From positions 61,168-125,167 of the forward strand of contig NZ_JASCIS010000025.1 in NCBI RefSeq assembly GCF_029968015.1: 64,000 nucleotides of DNA. The letters are read 5' to 3'. The notes beneath the pieces were generated by a model. It did no database searches, was not told where the DNA came from, and saw nothing but the letters and a program-made list of their open reading frames with translations. The DNA is from Streptomyces luteolus (GTDB lineage: Bacteria > Actinomycetota > Actinomycetes > Streptomycetales > Streptomycetaceae). The position numbers were made by a program, and so were the translations under genes. Within the stretch, counting starts at the first letter, position 1, and the number at the start of each line of letters is the position of its first letter. Below are positions 55,119 to 63,262 of this stretch, one piece after another.

Positions 55119-56639
55119 GTGTCCCGCCCCACCCTGTCGAAATCCGCACCGCCCCCGCAGGTGCGGGACGAGGAAGCCCGGCTGAGGGAGCTCGGCTACC
55201 AGCCGGTCCTGGCCCGCCGCATGGGCGGCTTCGGCAACTTCGCGATCAGCTTCTCCGTGATCTCGATCCTGTCGGGCTGCATGACGCTGTACGGCTTCGG
55301 CCTCGGCACCGGCGGCCCCGCGGTGATGATGTGGGGCTGGGCGGGCGTCGGCCTGTTCGTGCTGTGCGTCGGCCTCGCGCTCGCCGAGGTGACGAGCGCG
55401 TACCCGACGTCCGGCGCGCTCTACTACATGGCGGACCGGCTCGGCGGGCGCCGCTGGGGCTGGTACACGGGCTGGCTGAATCTGCTCGGTCTGCTCGGCG
55501 CGATCGCGGGCATCGACTACGGCGCCGCGCTCTTCACGGGCGCGCTGCTCGACCTGCAGTTCGGCTTCCAGGCCACGCCGGGCTCCACCTTCGTGATCTT
55601 CCTGTGCATCCTGCTCGTGCACGCCCTGCTCAACCTGTTCGACGTCCGCCTTGTCAGCCTGCTCAACTCGATCAGCGTGTGGTGGCACGTGGCCGGCGTC
55701 GCGCTGATCGTCGGCGTCCTGATCATCGCCCCGGACAGCCACCGCACCCCGGGCGAGGTGTTCGGCCACTTCGTCAACGACACCGGCTGGGACAACCCGC
55801 TGTACGTCGCGGCCATCGGCCTGCTGCTCGCCCAGTACACGTTCTCCGGCTACGACGCCTCCGCGCACCTGTCGGAGGAGACCTCGAACGCCTCGGTGTC
55901 GGCGGCGCGCGGCATCGTGCGGGCCATCTGGGCCTCCTGGATCGCCGGTTTCGTCCTCCTCGCGGGCCTGACCTTCGCCATCCAGGACTACGAGAAGACC
56001 GCCGCGGCCGACGTCCCGCCCGCCCAGATCATGATCGACGCCGTCGGTACGACCGGGGCGACGGGCCTGCTGCTCGTGGTGATCGTGGCCCAGCTCTTCT
56101 GCGGCAACGCCGAGGTGGCCGCCGCCAGCCGCATGGTGTTCGCCTTCAGCCGGGACAACGCGCTGCCCGGTTCAGCGCTGTGGCGCAAGGTCAGCCCGCG
56201 CAACCAGACCCCGGTCCCGGCGGTGTGGCTCTCCGTCGGCCTCGCCGCCCTGATCGCGGCGCCCTCCCTGTACTCGGCGACCGCGTACGGCGCCGTCACG
56301 GCCATCAACGTCATCGGCATCACGCCCGCGTACGCCATCCCGATCTTCCTGCGGCTGCGCGCGGGCGACCGGTTCACGCCGGGGCCGTGGAACCTGGGCC
56401 GGTGGAGCAAGCCGATCGGCTGGGTCGCGGTTTTCTGGGTGGGCTTCGTGACGATCCTGTTCTGCCTGCCGCAGTCCGCCCCGGTGACGGCCGACTCGAT
56501 GAACTACGCGTCCATCGCCCTGGCCGTCGTCCTGATCCTCGCCACCGCCTGGTGGTTCGCCGCCCGCGGCTCGTACAGCACGCCCTCGGCGTACGGCTCG
56601 GAGCGGGAGCAGGCGGAGATCTCGGAGAGCATCGTCTGA
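55119..56639 (+). CDS. APC-family amino acid permease (GABA-permease-like)
   Basis: 506 residues from GTG at 55119 (GGAGG 7 nt upstream). Twelve predicted membrane segments; N-terminal ELGYQPVLARRMGGFGNFAI and FSGYDASAHLSEETSNAS (conserved loop) are typical of the amino-acid transporter group with GABA and choline-like substrates. It should import an amino acid or amine by proton symport. A terminator hairpin follows. Confidence 0.88.
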   Translation: MSRPTLSKSAPPPQVRDEEARLRELGYQPVLARRMGGFGNFAISFSVISILSGCMTLYGFGLGTGGPAVMMWGWAGVGLFVLCVGLALAEVTSAYPTSGALYYMADRLGGRRWGWYTGWLNLLGLLGAIAGIDYGAALFTGALLDLQFGFQATPGSTFVIFLCILLVHALLNLFDVRLVSLLNSISVWWHVAGVALIVGVLIIAPDSHRTPGEVFGHFVNDTGWDNPLYVAAIGLLLAQYTFSGYDASAHLSEETSNASVSAARGIVRAIWASWIAGFVLLAGLTFAIQDYEKTAAADVPPAQIMIDAVGTTGATGLLLVVIVAQLFCGNAEVAAASRMVFAFSRDNALPGSALWRKVSPRNQTPVPAVWLSVGLAALIAAPSLYSATAYGAVTAINVIGITPAYAIPIFLRLRAGDRFTPGPWNLGRWSKPIGWVAVFWVGFVTILFCLPQSAPVTADSMNYASIALAVVLILATAWWFAARGSYSTPSAYGSEREQAEISESIV

Positions 56640-56652
56640 GCTGTTCGAGCTA

Positions 56653-56697
56653 CTCAATCACCGGAGGGGCTGAATTCTCAGCCCCTCCGGCGATTGA
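56653..56697. terminator. terminator hairpin, member of the CTCAA-CCGGAGGGGCTGA family
   Basis: CTCAATC-A-CCGGAGGGGCTGA pairs with TCAGCCCCTCCGG-C-GATTGAG around ATTC. Compared with the rbsD terminator, G-C has become T-A on both arms (a compensating change), arguing that the stem is selected. Confidence 0.85.
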
Positions 56698-56821
56698 GAA
56701 CGAGCCCGCAGGGCGACCAGTCGGCGCCCGAGTCGACGGTGTGTGCCTGCGCGCTCGACACCGGCCACTGACCGCACCACACCAGCCACTCCTTCCCGCC
56801 CATCTGGCGCGGTTCCGAACT

Positions 56822-56839
56822 GCGGAATATATTTTCCGC
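56822..56839. promoter_or_regulatory. AT-rich inverted repeat upstream of the aquaporin gene
   Basis: GCGGAA and TTCCGC, exact 6-bp arms, flank TATATT; more AT (TATATC) follows. Such an AT-rich island 68 bp before the start is unusual in this DNA and is a likely promoter/operator. Confidence 0.55.
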
Positions 56840-56906
56840 TATATCGCGCAGCAGGTGACCATCCCGTGCACCGACGGCATTCCGCGCACCCTTGGAAGGA
56901 GAGGCC

Positions 56907-57665
56907 TTGCACAGCCCTGCCCCGCTGCCCCACGGCTCCGCCCCGCTGGTCAGACGAGCCGCCGCCGAACTCATCGGCACCGCGTCGCTCGTGGCCATCG
57001 TCGTGGGCTCCGGCATCCAGGCCACCGCGCTCAGCGCCGACATCGGCGTACAGCTCCTTGCCAACTCACTGGCCTCGGCCATCGGACTCGGCCTGCTCAT
57101 CGTCCTGTTCGGACCGGTCTCCGGCGGCTACCTCAACCCCGTGGTGACCCTGGCCGCCTGGTGGGCGGGGCGGCACGACGGCTCGGGCCCGCGCGCCCGG
57201 GACGCCGCCGCGTACGTCACGGCCCAGGCCGCGGGCGCGGTGGTGGGCGCGCTGCTCGCGGAGGCGATGTTCGGGCGGGCCAGGATCGCCTGGTCGACGC
57301 AGGCGCGCATCGGCGACCGCCTGCTCCTCGGCGAGGTCGTCGCCACCGCGGGCCTGGTCCTGCTGATCTACGGCCTGACCCGCATCGGCCGCCCCCAGCT
57401 CACGCCGGTCGCGGTGGCGGCGTACATCGCGGCGGCGATCTGGTTCACCTCGTCCGGTTCCTTCGCGAACCCGGCGGCCACGATCGGCCGCGCCTTCACG
57501 GACTCCTTCACCGGCATCTCCCCCGCGTCCCTGCCGGGCTTCGTCGCGGCCCAACTCGCGGGCGGCGTCATCGGGGTGGCGCTCGGGACACTCCTGTTCG
57601 GCCCGACCCGCGGCACCCCGCCGCCACCGGACCCACCCGTCAGCCCGGCCCTCCCGGCGGAGTAG
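56907..57665 (+). CDS. aquaporin / MIP-family channel
   Basis: 252 residues from TTG at 56907, chosen because AAGGAG is 5 nt upstream; another TTG at 56892 lies before that site. Six membrane segments, with the two half-loops GGYLNPVVTLAAW (NPV instead of NPA) and SFANPAATIGRAF. MIP channels pass water or small solutes such as glycerol or arsenite. Short C-terminal Pro tail. The rare start codon should keep expression low. Confidence 0.85.
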   Translation: MHSPAPLPHGSAPLVRRAAAELIGTASLVAIVVGSGIQATALSADIGVQLLANSLASAIGLGLLIVLFGPVSGGYLNPVVTLAAWWAGRHDGSGPRARDAAAYVTAQAAGAVVGALLAEAMFGRARIAWSTQARIGDRLLLGEVVATAGLVLLIYGLTRIGRPQLTPVAVAAYIAAAIWFTSSGSFANPAATIGRAFTDSFTGISPASLPGFVAAQLAGGVIGVALGTLLFGPTRGTPPPPDPPVSPALPAE

Positions 57666-57682
57666 GCGGGGGCCCTGCGGCG

Positions 57683-57720
57683 CTTCTTCCCACCCCGCCC
57701 CTTCCCGAACTGGGGCTCCG
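57683..57720 (-). repeat. dispersed intergenic repeat (copy 2)
   Basis: Reverse complement of 34033-34072 except for a 2-nt gap. Follows the aquaporin stop by 17 bp. Confidence 0.75.
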
Positions 57721-57795
57721 GCCCGGAGGGGCTGGTTCTTAAGGGGCCCGGGGCTGTGACATTTGCGGGTCCGCCGCGTGGGCGCGACCAGCCAC

Positions 57796-57874
57796 GACGG
57801 CGCCGCAGCCGAACGACGAAGCCGACGGCAGCCACGCGGCGCCAGCTGCATATCGGACACAGCCGGGAAGGGGC
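57796..57874 (+). repeat. dispersed repeat with GGCGCC hairpin (copy 2)
   Basis: Matches the reverse complement of 8313-8368, including GACGGCGCCGCAGCC at the start and GACACAGCCGGGAAGGGGC at the end, with about 23 bp inserted in the hairpin loop. It sits beside the 3' end of the PfkB gene. Confidence 0.8.
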
Positions 57875-57891
57875 AGGAAGGGGAGAACCCC

Positions 57892-58821
57892 CTACCCCAA
57901 CTCCCCCACATACGGCGGCTCCGCCCCCGCCCGCGAGCAGGTGAGGGCAGCCGCCCTCGCCGCATACCCCAGCACGTCCCGCCACTGCTCCGCACCGAGT
58001 TCCGCACCCGGACCCGTCAGCGCACCGTGCCGGTCGAGACGGTGCAGCAGCGCCGCGTTGACCGTGTCGCCCGCCCCGATCGTGTCCACGACCTCCACCG
58101 GCACGCCGGGCACATCGATCCGGCCACTCGCACGCGTCAGCGCCGTAAGCCCGTCACCGCCGCGCGTGAGCACCACCGCCGACGGCCCGAGCCCCAACCA
58201 CCCCTTCGCCGCCGCGACGAGATCGTCCGACCGCGCCAGCCACACCGCATCCTCCTCGGACAGCTTGAGCAGCGACACGTACGGCAGCCAGGCGCGGAAC
58301 CGGTCCCGGTACGCGTCCGGGTCGGCGATCAGCCCGGCCCGGATGTTCGGGTCGAGCGCCGTGAACGTGCCCCGCTCCGACTCCCGCCGCATCAGCGCCT
58401 CGTACGCGCTCGCGCCCGGCTCCAGGACGAGCGAACACGTCCCGAACGACACCGCGCGCGTGGCCTCAGGCAGCGCGGCGGGCAGGGCGAAGAGGCGGTC
58501 GGCGGCGCCCTCGACGTGGAAGCTGTAGGAGGCCGATCCGTCGGCGGCGACATGGGCGACGGCCAGCGTGGTCGGCTCGTCACCGCGCTGCACGAGCGAG
58601 GTGTCGACCCCGTCCGCGGCGAGCCCGCCGAGCAGCGCCGTACCGAAGTGGTCGGTGGAGAGCCGCGAGCAGAACGCCACCGGCGAGCCGAGCCGACCGA
58701 GCGCGACGGCCGTGTTGTACGGGCCGCCGCCCCGCTTGGGCAGCAGCGCGGGCAGCTCGTCCTCGGCGGCGGGCCCCGCGGGGACGAGGTCGATGAGGGC
58801 TTCGCCGGCGACGACGATCAT
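57892..58821 (-). CDS. PfkB-family carbohydrate kinase (fructokinase-like)
   Basis: 309 residues, ATG with AAAGG 7 nt upstream. PfkB signature 1 is GGGPYNTAVALGRLG (about 31-45) and signature 2 is VDTIGAGDTVNAALL (about 250-264) with the catalytic Asp. The short lid and FCSRLSTDHFGTALL match fructokinases. It lies 117 bp after the LacI gene on the same strand, and that regulator probably controls it. No transporter is next to it. Confidence 0.87.
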   Translation of the reverse strand: MIVVAGEALIDLVPAGPAAEDELPALLPKRGGGPYNTAVALGRLGSPVAFCSRLSTDHFGTALLGGLAADGVDTSLVQRGDEPTTLAVAHVAADGSASYSFHVEGAADRLFALPAALPEATRAVSFGTCSLVLEPGASAYEALMRRESERGTFTALDPNIRAGLIADPDAYRDRFRAWLPYVSLLKLSEEDAVWLARSDDLVAAAKGWLGLGPSAVVLTRGGDGLTALTRASGRIDVPGVPVEVVDTIGAGDTVNAALLHRLDRHGALTGPGAELGAEQWRDVLGYAARAAALTCSRAGAEPPYVGELG

Positions 58822-58938
58822 GAGCTGGCCTTTCTGGTGGCAGTACGGGTGGACGGAGGCGAGGCTGAGCGGGACGGGACAGGAGGAGACAGGACGAGAC
58901 GGGACGAGACGGGGCGGGGGCTCGTGCCGGGAGCCGTG

Positions 58939-59946
58939 TCACGCCCCGTCCGGCCCGCAGCCGCAGGACTCTCGGTGGACGAAGGCGCAGGGCAACCGGA
59001 CGGTGCGCGGGGCCCGTTGAGGTTCGGTGAGCCGGTCGACGAGCAGGCGCAGGGCCGTGGCGCCGATCTCGCGGCTGGGCTGGTCCACCACGGTCAGCCG
59101 GGGCTCGAACACGTCCGCCCAGGCGAAGTCGTCGAACCCGGCGAGCGCCATGTCGTCCGGCACCTCGAGCCCCGCCGAGCGCAGGGCCCGCAGCGCGCCG
59201 ATCGTCATCGTGTTGTTGGCGGTGACCAGGGCGGTGGGCGAGCGGTCGAGGGCGAGCAGCTCGCCCGTGGCCCGCTCGGCCCCCTCGGCGCTCGACTCGC
59301 CGCCGACCACCAGGGCCGGGTCGTACGGCAGGCCCGCGCGGTCGAGTCCGCTGCGGTGGCCCGCGATGCGCTCCGTGGTCGTGGAGAGGCCGGGCGCGCC
59401 CGCGACCAGGGCGATCCTGCGGTGTCCCGCCGCGGCGAGATGCGTGACGAGGAGGGCGACCGGCTCCTCGTTCTCGGCGCACACCTGGTCGTGGCCGTCC
59501 CCCACGAGCCGGTCGAGGAACACTGTGGGCAGCGCGGTGCGCCGTATGTAGTCGAGGAGCGCGTCGGGCCGGGCGGACGGCGCGACGACGAGTCCGTCCA
59601 CGCGCCGCTCGTGCAGCAGCTTCACGGCCCGCAGCTCGTGCTCGGGGTCGTCGTGCGGGTCGGCGATCAGCAGGCTGTAGCCGTGCTCCAGGGCGCTGGA
59701 CTCGACACCGCGCAGGATGTCCGTGAAGTACGGGTTGGCCGTCGCCGACACCGAGAGCCCGATCGAGTGCGTACGCGAGGTCACCAGGGAGCGGGCCAAC
59801 GTGTTGTGGGTGTAGCCGAGTTCGTCGATCGCGGCCACGACCGCCGCGCGGGTGGCGGGCCGCACCGGCCGCGTCTCGTTGACGACATGCGACACCGTGG
59901 CCACGGACACGCCCGCGCGCCGCGCCACATCCACCATCGTCGCCAC
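58939..59946 (-). CDS. LacI-family sugar-kinase regulator
   Basis: 335 residues from GTG at 59946 (GGGAG 4 nt upstream; ATG at 59937 alternative). HTH MVDVARRAGVSVATVSHVVN, hinge HNTLARSLVTSRT, and a sugar-binding effector domain (TANPYFTDILRGVESSALEH). C-terminal Cys pair ESCGCG. The CGTAAACGTTTACG palindromes about 105 bp upstream are its probable operators, giving autoregulation and control of the PfkB gene. Confidence 0.9.
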   Translation of the reverse strand: MATMVDVARRAGVSVATVSHVVNETRPVRPATRAAVVAAIDELGYTHNTLARSLVTSRTHSIGLSVSATANPYFTDILRGVESSALEHGYSLLIADPHDDPEHELRAVKLLHERRVDGLVVAPSARPDALLDYIRRTALPTVFLDRLVGDGHDQVCAENEEPVALLVTHLAAAGHRRIALVAGAPGLSTTTERIAGHRSGLDRAGLPYDPALVVGGESSAEGAERATGELLALDRSPTALVTANNTMTIGALRALRSAGLEVPDDMALAGFDDFAWADVFEPRLTVVDQPSREIGATALRLLVDRLTEPQRAPRTVRLPCAFVHRESCGCGPDGA

Positions 59947-60050
59947 AGCTCTCCCGGCCCTTCCACCGTCCCGATCGACCCTTCCACCGTCCCGATCGGC
60001 CCTTCCGCCCTCTCGGCCGGGGGCCCGAACCTACCTCATGAAACCTGAGA

Positions 60051-60076
60051 CGTAAACGTTTACGCAATCGTTTACC
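60051..60076. promoter_or_regulatory. LacI-type double operator
   Basis: CGTAAACGTTTACG (60051-60064) is a perfect 14-bp palindrome; CAATCGTTTACC (60065-60076) follows directly as an imperfect second site. This is the textbook LacI/GalR-family core. It lies upstream of the LacI gene and about 175 bp from the divergent PI-PLC gene. Confidence 0.8.
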
Positions 60077-60236
60077 CTCGAGGCCGCCACTTCCCGCGCC
60101 TGACCCCACCCCCACGCCACCCCCGCCCCGCCCCCGTCCGGCCGCGGGCATGGCTCTCGTCACCCAACTCCCTTACAGTTCCGCCACGTTGGGCCATGTC
60201 AGGGTGCCGCCTGGGCGGCCGGGACGGAGGATCGGC

Positions 60237-61316
60237 ATGACACGGACATCAGGGGGAACAGGGGCCGGACGGGCTCTGCGGGCTCTGCTCGCCTTAGGCG
60301 TGGCCGCCGGGCTCGGCCTCGGACCGGCGGCCGGCACGCAGGCGCAGGGAGCCGAGCGGGCGGCCGGCTCGTACGGCGCGACGACCGGGGTCGGGGTCCA
60401 CAACGCGTACGAGAAGGGCTCGTACCCGTACTTCGCCGATGCGCTCGACTCGGGCGCGGCGATGCTCGAACTCGACGTGTGGACCAATGCGTTCGGCCCC
60501 TCCTGGCGGGTCTCGCACGACAACCCGGTGGGCAACGACAACAACTGCGAGAACGCGTCGAGCCCGGCGGAGCTGCGCACCAAGGCGCGCGACCAGGACC
60601 TCGGCGGCTGCCTGGCCGACATGCGCGCGTGGCACGAGGCGCAGCCCGGGCACCGGCCCGTACTGATCAAGATGGAGCTGAAGGACGGCTTCCAGGGCAG
60701 GCACGGGCGCGGCCCCGGGGATCTCGACGCGCTGCTCTCGGCGAAGCTGGGCGACGCCCTGTACCGTCCGGGCGACCTGGCGGGCGGGCACGCGACCCTC
60801 GACGACGCGGTACGGGCCGAGGGCTGGCCCGAACGGGAAGCGCTGGCGGGGAAGTTCGTGGTCGAGCTGATCCCCGGCACGGTCGAGGAGGGCAACCCGG
60901 CGGACTCGCTGTGGACGGACCGCGAGTACGCGACGCATCTGCGGGATCTGGCGGCGGCCGGCCGGCTCGGCGAGGCGGGCGCGTTCCCCGCGGTGCACAC
61001 GGCGGAGTCCGGCGATCCGCGCGGCCGGTACGAGGACGCCTCGCTGCGGCCATGGTTCGTCGTCTTCGACGGGGACGCGTCGGCGTACGCGAACGGCCCG
61101 ATCGACACGGGCTGGTACGCGCGGCACGGCTATCTCCTGGTCATGACGGACGCGCACAACGTGCCGCCCGCGATCGACGGCGTGAACCCGCCGGAGTCCG
61201 CGGCCCGTGACCGGGTCGTCGAGCTGGCGGGGCGGCACGCGAGCGTGGTGTCGTCGGACTGGTACCCGTTGCCGCGGGTCCTCGCGATGGTGGTGGGCCG
61301 GGGCACCGCCTCGTAA
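60237..61316 (+). CDS. secreted phosphatidylinositol-specific phospholipase C-like protein
   Basis: 359 residues from ATG at 60237 (GGAGG 6 nt upstream). Sec signal to about residue 35. TIM-barrel PI-PLC features: catalytic His in GVGVHNAYEKGSYPYFADAL, LELDVWTNAF and second His in WRVSHDNPVGND. The layout resembles the calcium-dependent PI-PLC of streptomycetes rather than the Bacillus type. It would cleave phosphatidylinositol in the surroundings. TACAGT at 60174-60179 may be the -10. Confidence 0.82.
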   Translation: MTRTSGGTGAGRALRALLALGVAAGLGLGPAAGTQAQGAERAAGSYGATTGVGVHNAYEKGSYPYFADALDSGAAMLELDVWTNAFGPSWRVSHDNPVGNDNNCENASSPAELRTKARDQDLGGCLADMRAWHEAQPGHRPVLIKMELKDGFQGRHGRGPGDLDALLSAKLGDALYRPGDLAGGHATLDDAVRAEGWPEREALAGKFVVELIPGTVEEGNPADSLWTDREYATHLRDLAAAGRLGEAGAFPAVHTAESGDPRGRYEDASLRPWFVVFDGDASAYANGPIDTGWYARHGYLLVMTDAHNVPPAIDGVNPPESAARDRVVELAGRHASVVSSDWYPLPRVLAMVVGRGTAS

Positions 61317-61414
61317 CGGGCCTGCATTTGCCGTCTCGGCAACAAGGTTTGTCAAGATCGTACGGCCGGGCGCACTCTGACCGCACTGGGACGACGAGCC
61401 GAAGGAGTACGGCG

Positions 61415-62554
61415 ATGAACGAGGCAGCCACGACCGACACGACGGTCGAAGCAAAGGTGTACGACGCCGTGGTGGTCGGCGGCGGAGCCGCGGGCCTGAG
61501 CGGGGCCCTCGCGCTGAGCCGGGCGCGGCGCTCGGTCCTGGTGATCGATTCGCGCCGGCCGCGCAACGCGCCCTCCGACGGCGTGCACGTCTACCTGGGC
61601 CGGGAGGGCACCCCGCCCAGCGAGCTGATGGCCGACGGCCGCGAGGAGATCCGCCGCTACGGCGCGGAGGTGCGCACGGGCGAGGTGGTCTCCGCCGAGC
61701 GCGACGGCTCCGGCTTCCTGGTGGCCCTCGCGGACGGCACCGCCGTACGGGCCCGGCGGCTCCTCGTGACGACGGGTCTGGTCGACGGGCTGCCGCAGGT
61801 GCCGGGGGTCGCGGAGCTGTGGGGCTCGGACGTGCTGCACTGCCCGTACTGCCACGGCTGGGAGGTGCGGGACCAGCGCATCGGCGTCCTGTCGACCGGG
61901 CCGCTCGCCGTGCACCAGGCGCTGCTGTGGCGGCAGTGGAGCGACGACGTGACGCTCTTCCTGCACACCGGCCCCGAGCCGGACGACGAGCAGTACGAGC
62001 AGTTGGCGGCGCGCGGCATCGCCGTGGTGGACGGCACGGTCCACGAGCTGGTGCGGGCCGACGGCCGCCTTGCCGGGGTGCGGCTCGACTCGGGCCGGGT
62101 GTTCGACATCGCGGCCCTGGCCGTCGCGACCCGGATGAACGCCCGCGCGGAGTGGCTCACGCCGCTCGGCCTCGAACTCGCCGAGCAGGTCGTCCAGGGC
62201 ACGGTCGTCGGCCGCCACATCCCGGCCGACCCGCTGGGGAAGACGGCCGTACCGGGCGTGTGGGCGGCGGGCAACGTGGTCGAGGTCAGCGGCCAGGTGA
62301 TGGTCGCGGCGGCCGCGGGCCTGCGGGCCGGGGCGGCGGTCAACGCCGACCTGATCGCCGAGGACACCCGGGCGGCGGTGGCGGAACGCCGCGCGGCCGC
62401 CGAACCCGGACCCGCCCCGGTGGGCGCCGAGCCCGAACTCGCCCCGGTCGGCGCCGCCTCCGCCCCGCCCCGTGGCTCGTACGCCCCGTTCTCCGCGCGG
62501 GACGAGCGCGAGGTCTGCGAGCGGGTCGGAAGCGCCGGCCGCCACCGCCTGTGA
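61415..62554 (+). CDS. thioredoxin-reductase-like FAD/NAD(P) oxidoreductase
   Basis: 379 residues from ATG at 61415 (AAGGAG 8 nt upstream). FAD motif YDAVVVGGGAAGLSGALALS, redox pair in HCPYCHGWEV (CPYC), GVLSTGPLAVHQALL at the NADPH site, and VWAAGNVVEVSGQVMVAAA near the end. The CxxC position matches bacterial thioredoxin reductases, but the flanking residues and the Pro/Ala tail mark a distinct subgroup found in streptomycetes near detoxification genes. Partner unknown. Confidence 0.85.
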   Translation: MNEAATTDTTVEAKVYDAVVVGGGAAGLSGALALSRARRSVLVIDSRRPRNAPSDGVHVYLGREGTPPSELMADGREEIRRYGAEVRTGEVVSAERDGSGFLVALADGTAVRARRLLVTTGLVDGLPQVPGVAELWGSDVLHCPYCHGWEVRDQRIGVLSTGPLAVHQALLWRQWSDDVTLFLHTGPEPDDEQYEQLAARGIAVVDGTVHELVRADGRLAGVRLDSGRVFDIAALAVATRMNARAEWLTPLGLELAEQVVQGTVVGRHIPADPLGKTAVPGVWAAGNVVEVSGQVMVAAAAGLRAGAAVNADLIAEDTRAAVAERRAAAEPGPAPVGAEPELAPVGAASAPPRGSYAPFSARDEREVCERVGSAGRHRL

Positions 62555-62750
62555 CAGCCACGGGTCCCGTGACGGCAGCTGACGCCCACCGGGGCTGTCA
62601 CTGCTGACACCACCGGGCCGTCCCTGCTGCTGACACCACCGGGCCCGCCAGGACCGCTGCCAGCCACCGGGCCCACCAGGACCGGTGACCGCCACCGGGC
62701 CCGCCACGGCCGACGACAGGCACCGACGCCTGCCCCGCCCCGCCCCGCCC
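62555..62750. repeat. degenerate CCACCGGGCC repeats after the flavoprotein gene
   Basis: Short imperfect repeats of CACCGGGCC(C/G) with GACC/GCCAGGACCG spacers recur about every 20-35 bp between 62575 and 62710. No gene is supported. Confidence 0.5.
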
Positions 62751-63235
62751 TCACCAACTCCCCGCCGCCGCCTCGCACAACAGCCCCGTGGGACGCGGCA
62801 CCGTACCGTCCGTGCCGCGTTCCACGTCCTGCAGCAGATGCTGGATGGCGCACACCGCCGCCGGGCAACCGAGCGAGACGGCCTGGGCGAGGACGCGGTG
62901 GGCGCGGCACCAGGCACGGCTGCGGCGGCCGGTGAGGTGGTCGACCAGGGCGAGGCCGTACTGCCCGAGGCAGCGGATCAGCAGATCGCGCTGCGCGGCC
63001 GGGTCCCGCAGCGCGCCCCTGATGTCCCGCAGGCCCTCGGCCGGGTCGCCGCGGCGCGGGCGACGCTGCTCTTGCCGACACCGACACCGGCCGCGCCGAC
63101 GACGCTGAGGAGCCGACCCGAGGCGAGCAGCCGGCGCACCGTCGCCAGCTCCGTGTCCCGTCCGACCAGCGCCACGGGAGCCCGTACGCGCCCCTCACCG
63201 CCCCGGCGCCCCGCCCCACGCTGGTGCTCGCGCAC
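62751..63235 (-). pseudogene. frameshifted LuxR/AfsR-type ATPase remnant
   Basis: From GTG 63235 the frame codes ALVGRDTELATVRRLLASG and a Walker A-like GAAGVGVGKSS, as in signal-transduction ATPases, then loses sense. In another frame from about 63050 to the TGA at 62751 the text is coherent again (RGDPAEGLRDIRGALRDP; QYGLALVDHLTGRRSRAWC; CPAAVCAIQHLLQDVERG). The duplicated GV before the lysine and the shift mark a broken gene, possibly shortened by the adjacent insertion element. Confidence 0.55.
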
Positions 63236-63262
63236 GCTCCAACTCCCCGTTCACCGGGTTAC

